Of a DNA stretch of 6,792 bases, positions 5,559-6,792 are shown in pieces. The notes under the pieces were generated by a model. It was not told the origin of the DNA and made no database searches. It saw only the letters and a list, made by a program, of their open reading frames with translations. Both the position numbers and the translations under genes were made by a program. The DNA comes from Nitrospirota bacterium (GTDB lineage Bacteria > Nitrospirota > JACRHJ01). Where the stretch lies: positions 752 through 7,543 of the forward strand of contig JAJYGS010000007.1 in assembly GCA_021785055.1 (NCBI GenBank), read 5' to 3'. Position 1 is the stretch's first letter, and each line of letters starts with the position of its first letter.

Positions 5559-6792
5559 ATGAAGAACATATTGATCGCCCTGCTGGTCCTTACGGCTGTC
5601 CTTTTGGGCGGCAGGGTATTCGCGGATGAAAATACGGCGCCGGATGTCGCGGCGCATGACGGAGGACAGGCCGGGGCCGACGCAGGCGCGTCGCAGGGGG
5701 ACACGAATTATTCTCTGCCTCCGGAGGGCGGCGCATGGCTCGGCTATAATTTTTTCGACCTGCAAGGCTCAAGGAAGGCCGCCGAATATGAATATCCTTA
5801 CGGCTCCGTCGTTGGCGGGTTCAATGCGGTCTACGTCCCGCTGCCCACGAGATGGGAGGCGGAACTTGACTGGATTAACCCCAAGAGCTGGGATGCGGAT
5901 TTTTCCTTCGCATACAAGGACATGGTAAAGGTCGATTATACGGGCTGGGCGCTCTGGCGCAACTACAACCACTACGGTCTTATGGGTATAAAATACCTCG
6001 ATACCGAACCCGGCGGAAATTATTTTACCGACAACCGGGACAACAGGCTCTCCCTGGTGCTGAAATGGCCGGACAGGCCCTATCACGTCTTCGTCAACAT
6101 GCGGCATTTCGAGAAGGAAGGCACAATACAGGCGAGGTTCTATAATGCGGTCGACCCGATTATAACAAATCACTTTAAAGAATCCCTGGCAAGGGACATA
6201 GACTGGGTAACCACGAAACTGAACGTAGGCATAAACGGACACTTAGGCCCCGTGGAAGCGGAGTACAGTCATACGGCCAAGACCTTCGACCCGCATGGAG
6301 AAGTCGTAATTCCAGTCTTTGAGCGAGGTCTTTATCCGAGCCACGTGCCGCAGTACGACGACAACCTCGATACCGTGAAACTGCATACGGACTATACCGG
6401 AAGGATCGTGGCCGACAGCACGTTCATAAACGGCGAGCGCAGGAACGAGCACTCGCAGGCGGACCTCAAATACCGGAGGGCATACGGCGATTTTATACTT
6501 ATGCCGGCGAACGGCCTGACGGTTGCCGTCCGCTACCGCGGCAACTGGACCAACGAGACGGTTCAGGCCGTCCCGGCGGGTACCGCCACGCCGCCCATCG
6601 CTACCGTAACGCCCACAGCCCCAATAAGCTACAGGTCGAACAGGGCCGAGGTGTCCGTCCGGTATAACCCGATCAACATATTGGCTTTCAACGCCGAATA
6701 CTCTTATGAGAACCTCCAGAGATACAACGCACCGGAATGGAACGCGATTATAGCCAACGGCTCTCCGATAATCCCATATCAGAGCATACCAT
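5559..6792 (+). CDS. MtrB/PioB-like outer-membrane beta-barrel protein of a porin-cytochrome conduit (3' truncated)
   Basis: The frame from ATG 5559 stays open to the window edge (411 codons plus one base). Residues 1-22 form a Sec signal peptide with a VFA cleavage site after A22. Residues about 23-55 are an Ala/Gly/Asp-rich flexible segment. From W60 on the protein has alternating polar and aromatic residues typical of barrel strands. The first strand area carries GSRKAAEYEY (70-79), a motif I recall from MtrB/PioB-family ('decahaem-associated') porins of Geobacter-like bacteria. A Thr/Pro/Ala-rich stretch at 335-358 looks like a loop. MtrB/PioB proteins are usually around 700 residues, so roughly half is visible. 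The family forms the outer-membrane sheath around an MtrA-type cytochrome, which is the gene just upstream. No cysteine is present in the visible part, so the N-terminal CXXC of Shewanella MtrB is absent. The family call rests on context plus barrel features and is likely but not proven. Confidence 0.8.
   Translation, partial: MKNILIALLVLTAVLLGGRVFADENTAPDVAAHDGGQAGADAGASQGDTNYSLPPEGGAWLGYNFFDLQGSRKAAEYEYPYGSVVGGFNAVYVPLPTRWEAELDWINPKSWDADFSFAYKDMVKVDYTGWALWRNYNHYGLMGIKYLDTEPGGNYFTDNRDNRLSLVLKWPDRPYHVFVNMRHFEKEGTIQARFYNAVDPIITNHFKESLARDIDWVTTKLNVGINGHLGPVEAEYSHTAKTFDPHGEVVIPVFERGLYPSHVPQYDDNLDTVKLHTDYTGRIVADSTFINGERRNEHSQADLKYRRAYGDFILMPANGLTVAVRYRGNWTNETVQAVPAGTATPPIATVTPTAPISYRSNRAEVSVRYNPINILAFNAEYSYENLQRYNAPEWNAIIANGSPIIPYQSIP

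Noticed and set aside
5626..5928. Short + strand frame of 100 codons inside the start of the barrel gene
   Set aside because: It overlaps the barrel frame, which has a strong ribosome binding site, a signal peptide and 411 open codons; the short product is Arg/Pro-rich without a recognisable fold.

Overview
The window carries seven genes, all on the + strand and tightly packed; the first is cut by the left edge and the last by the right edge. It reads like a Gram-negative, didermic, probably anaerobic bacterium able to move electrons across its outer membrane. Evidence for this is a lipobox-bearing multihaem cytochrome c followed by a signal-peptide-bearing outer-membrane barrel protein. By eye the DNA is moderately GC-rich, with heavy use of ATA (Ile) and AGG (Arg) in every gene. 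That codon use and the protein types recall Desulfuromonadota/Geobacter-like deltaproteobacteria or Nitrospirota-like lineages. This assignment is an impression, not a result.

Left part (1-4488): a chemosensory signalling block. In order it holds the C-terminal end of a GAF-like protein (possibly of the DUF4388/PATAN-GAF type), a single-domain CheY-like receiver, a complete CheA-type histidine kinase with its own CheW-like domain, an ExeA/GspA/MshM-type AAA+ ATPase, and a separate CheW-domain protein with a very long disordered N-terminal tail. Junctions are a 1-base overlap and gaps of 12, 5 and 11 bases, so this is almost certainly one transcription unit. No chemoreceptor (MCP), CheR or CheB is present in the window, and nothing here says whether the output is flagella, type IV pili or a non-motility function. 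The ExeA-like ATPase weakly favours a cell-envelope or pilus connection.

Right part (4489-6792): after a 72-base gap come a decahaem cytochrome c lipoprotein of the MtrA/DmsE/PioA type and, 23 bases later, the first 411 codons of an MtrB/PioB-like outer-membrane barrel. Together they look like the periplasmic and barrel parts of a porin-cytochrome conduit for extracellular electron transfer. An outer-surface cytochrome, if there is one, would lie beyond the right edge.

The points most worth a second look are the first haem site of the cytochrome, which is CX3CH instead of CXXCH and lacks the expected nearby histidine, and the direct adjacency of a Che-type signalling block to an electron conduit. 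The latter raises the untested possibility that the signalling block and electron transfer are functionally linked.
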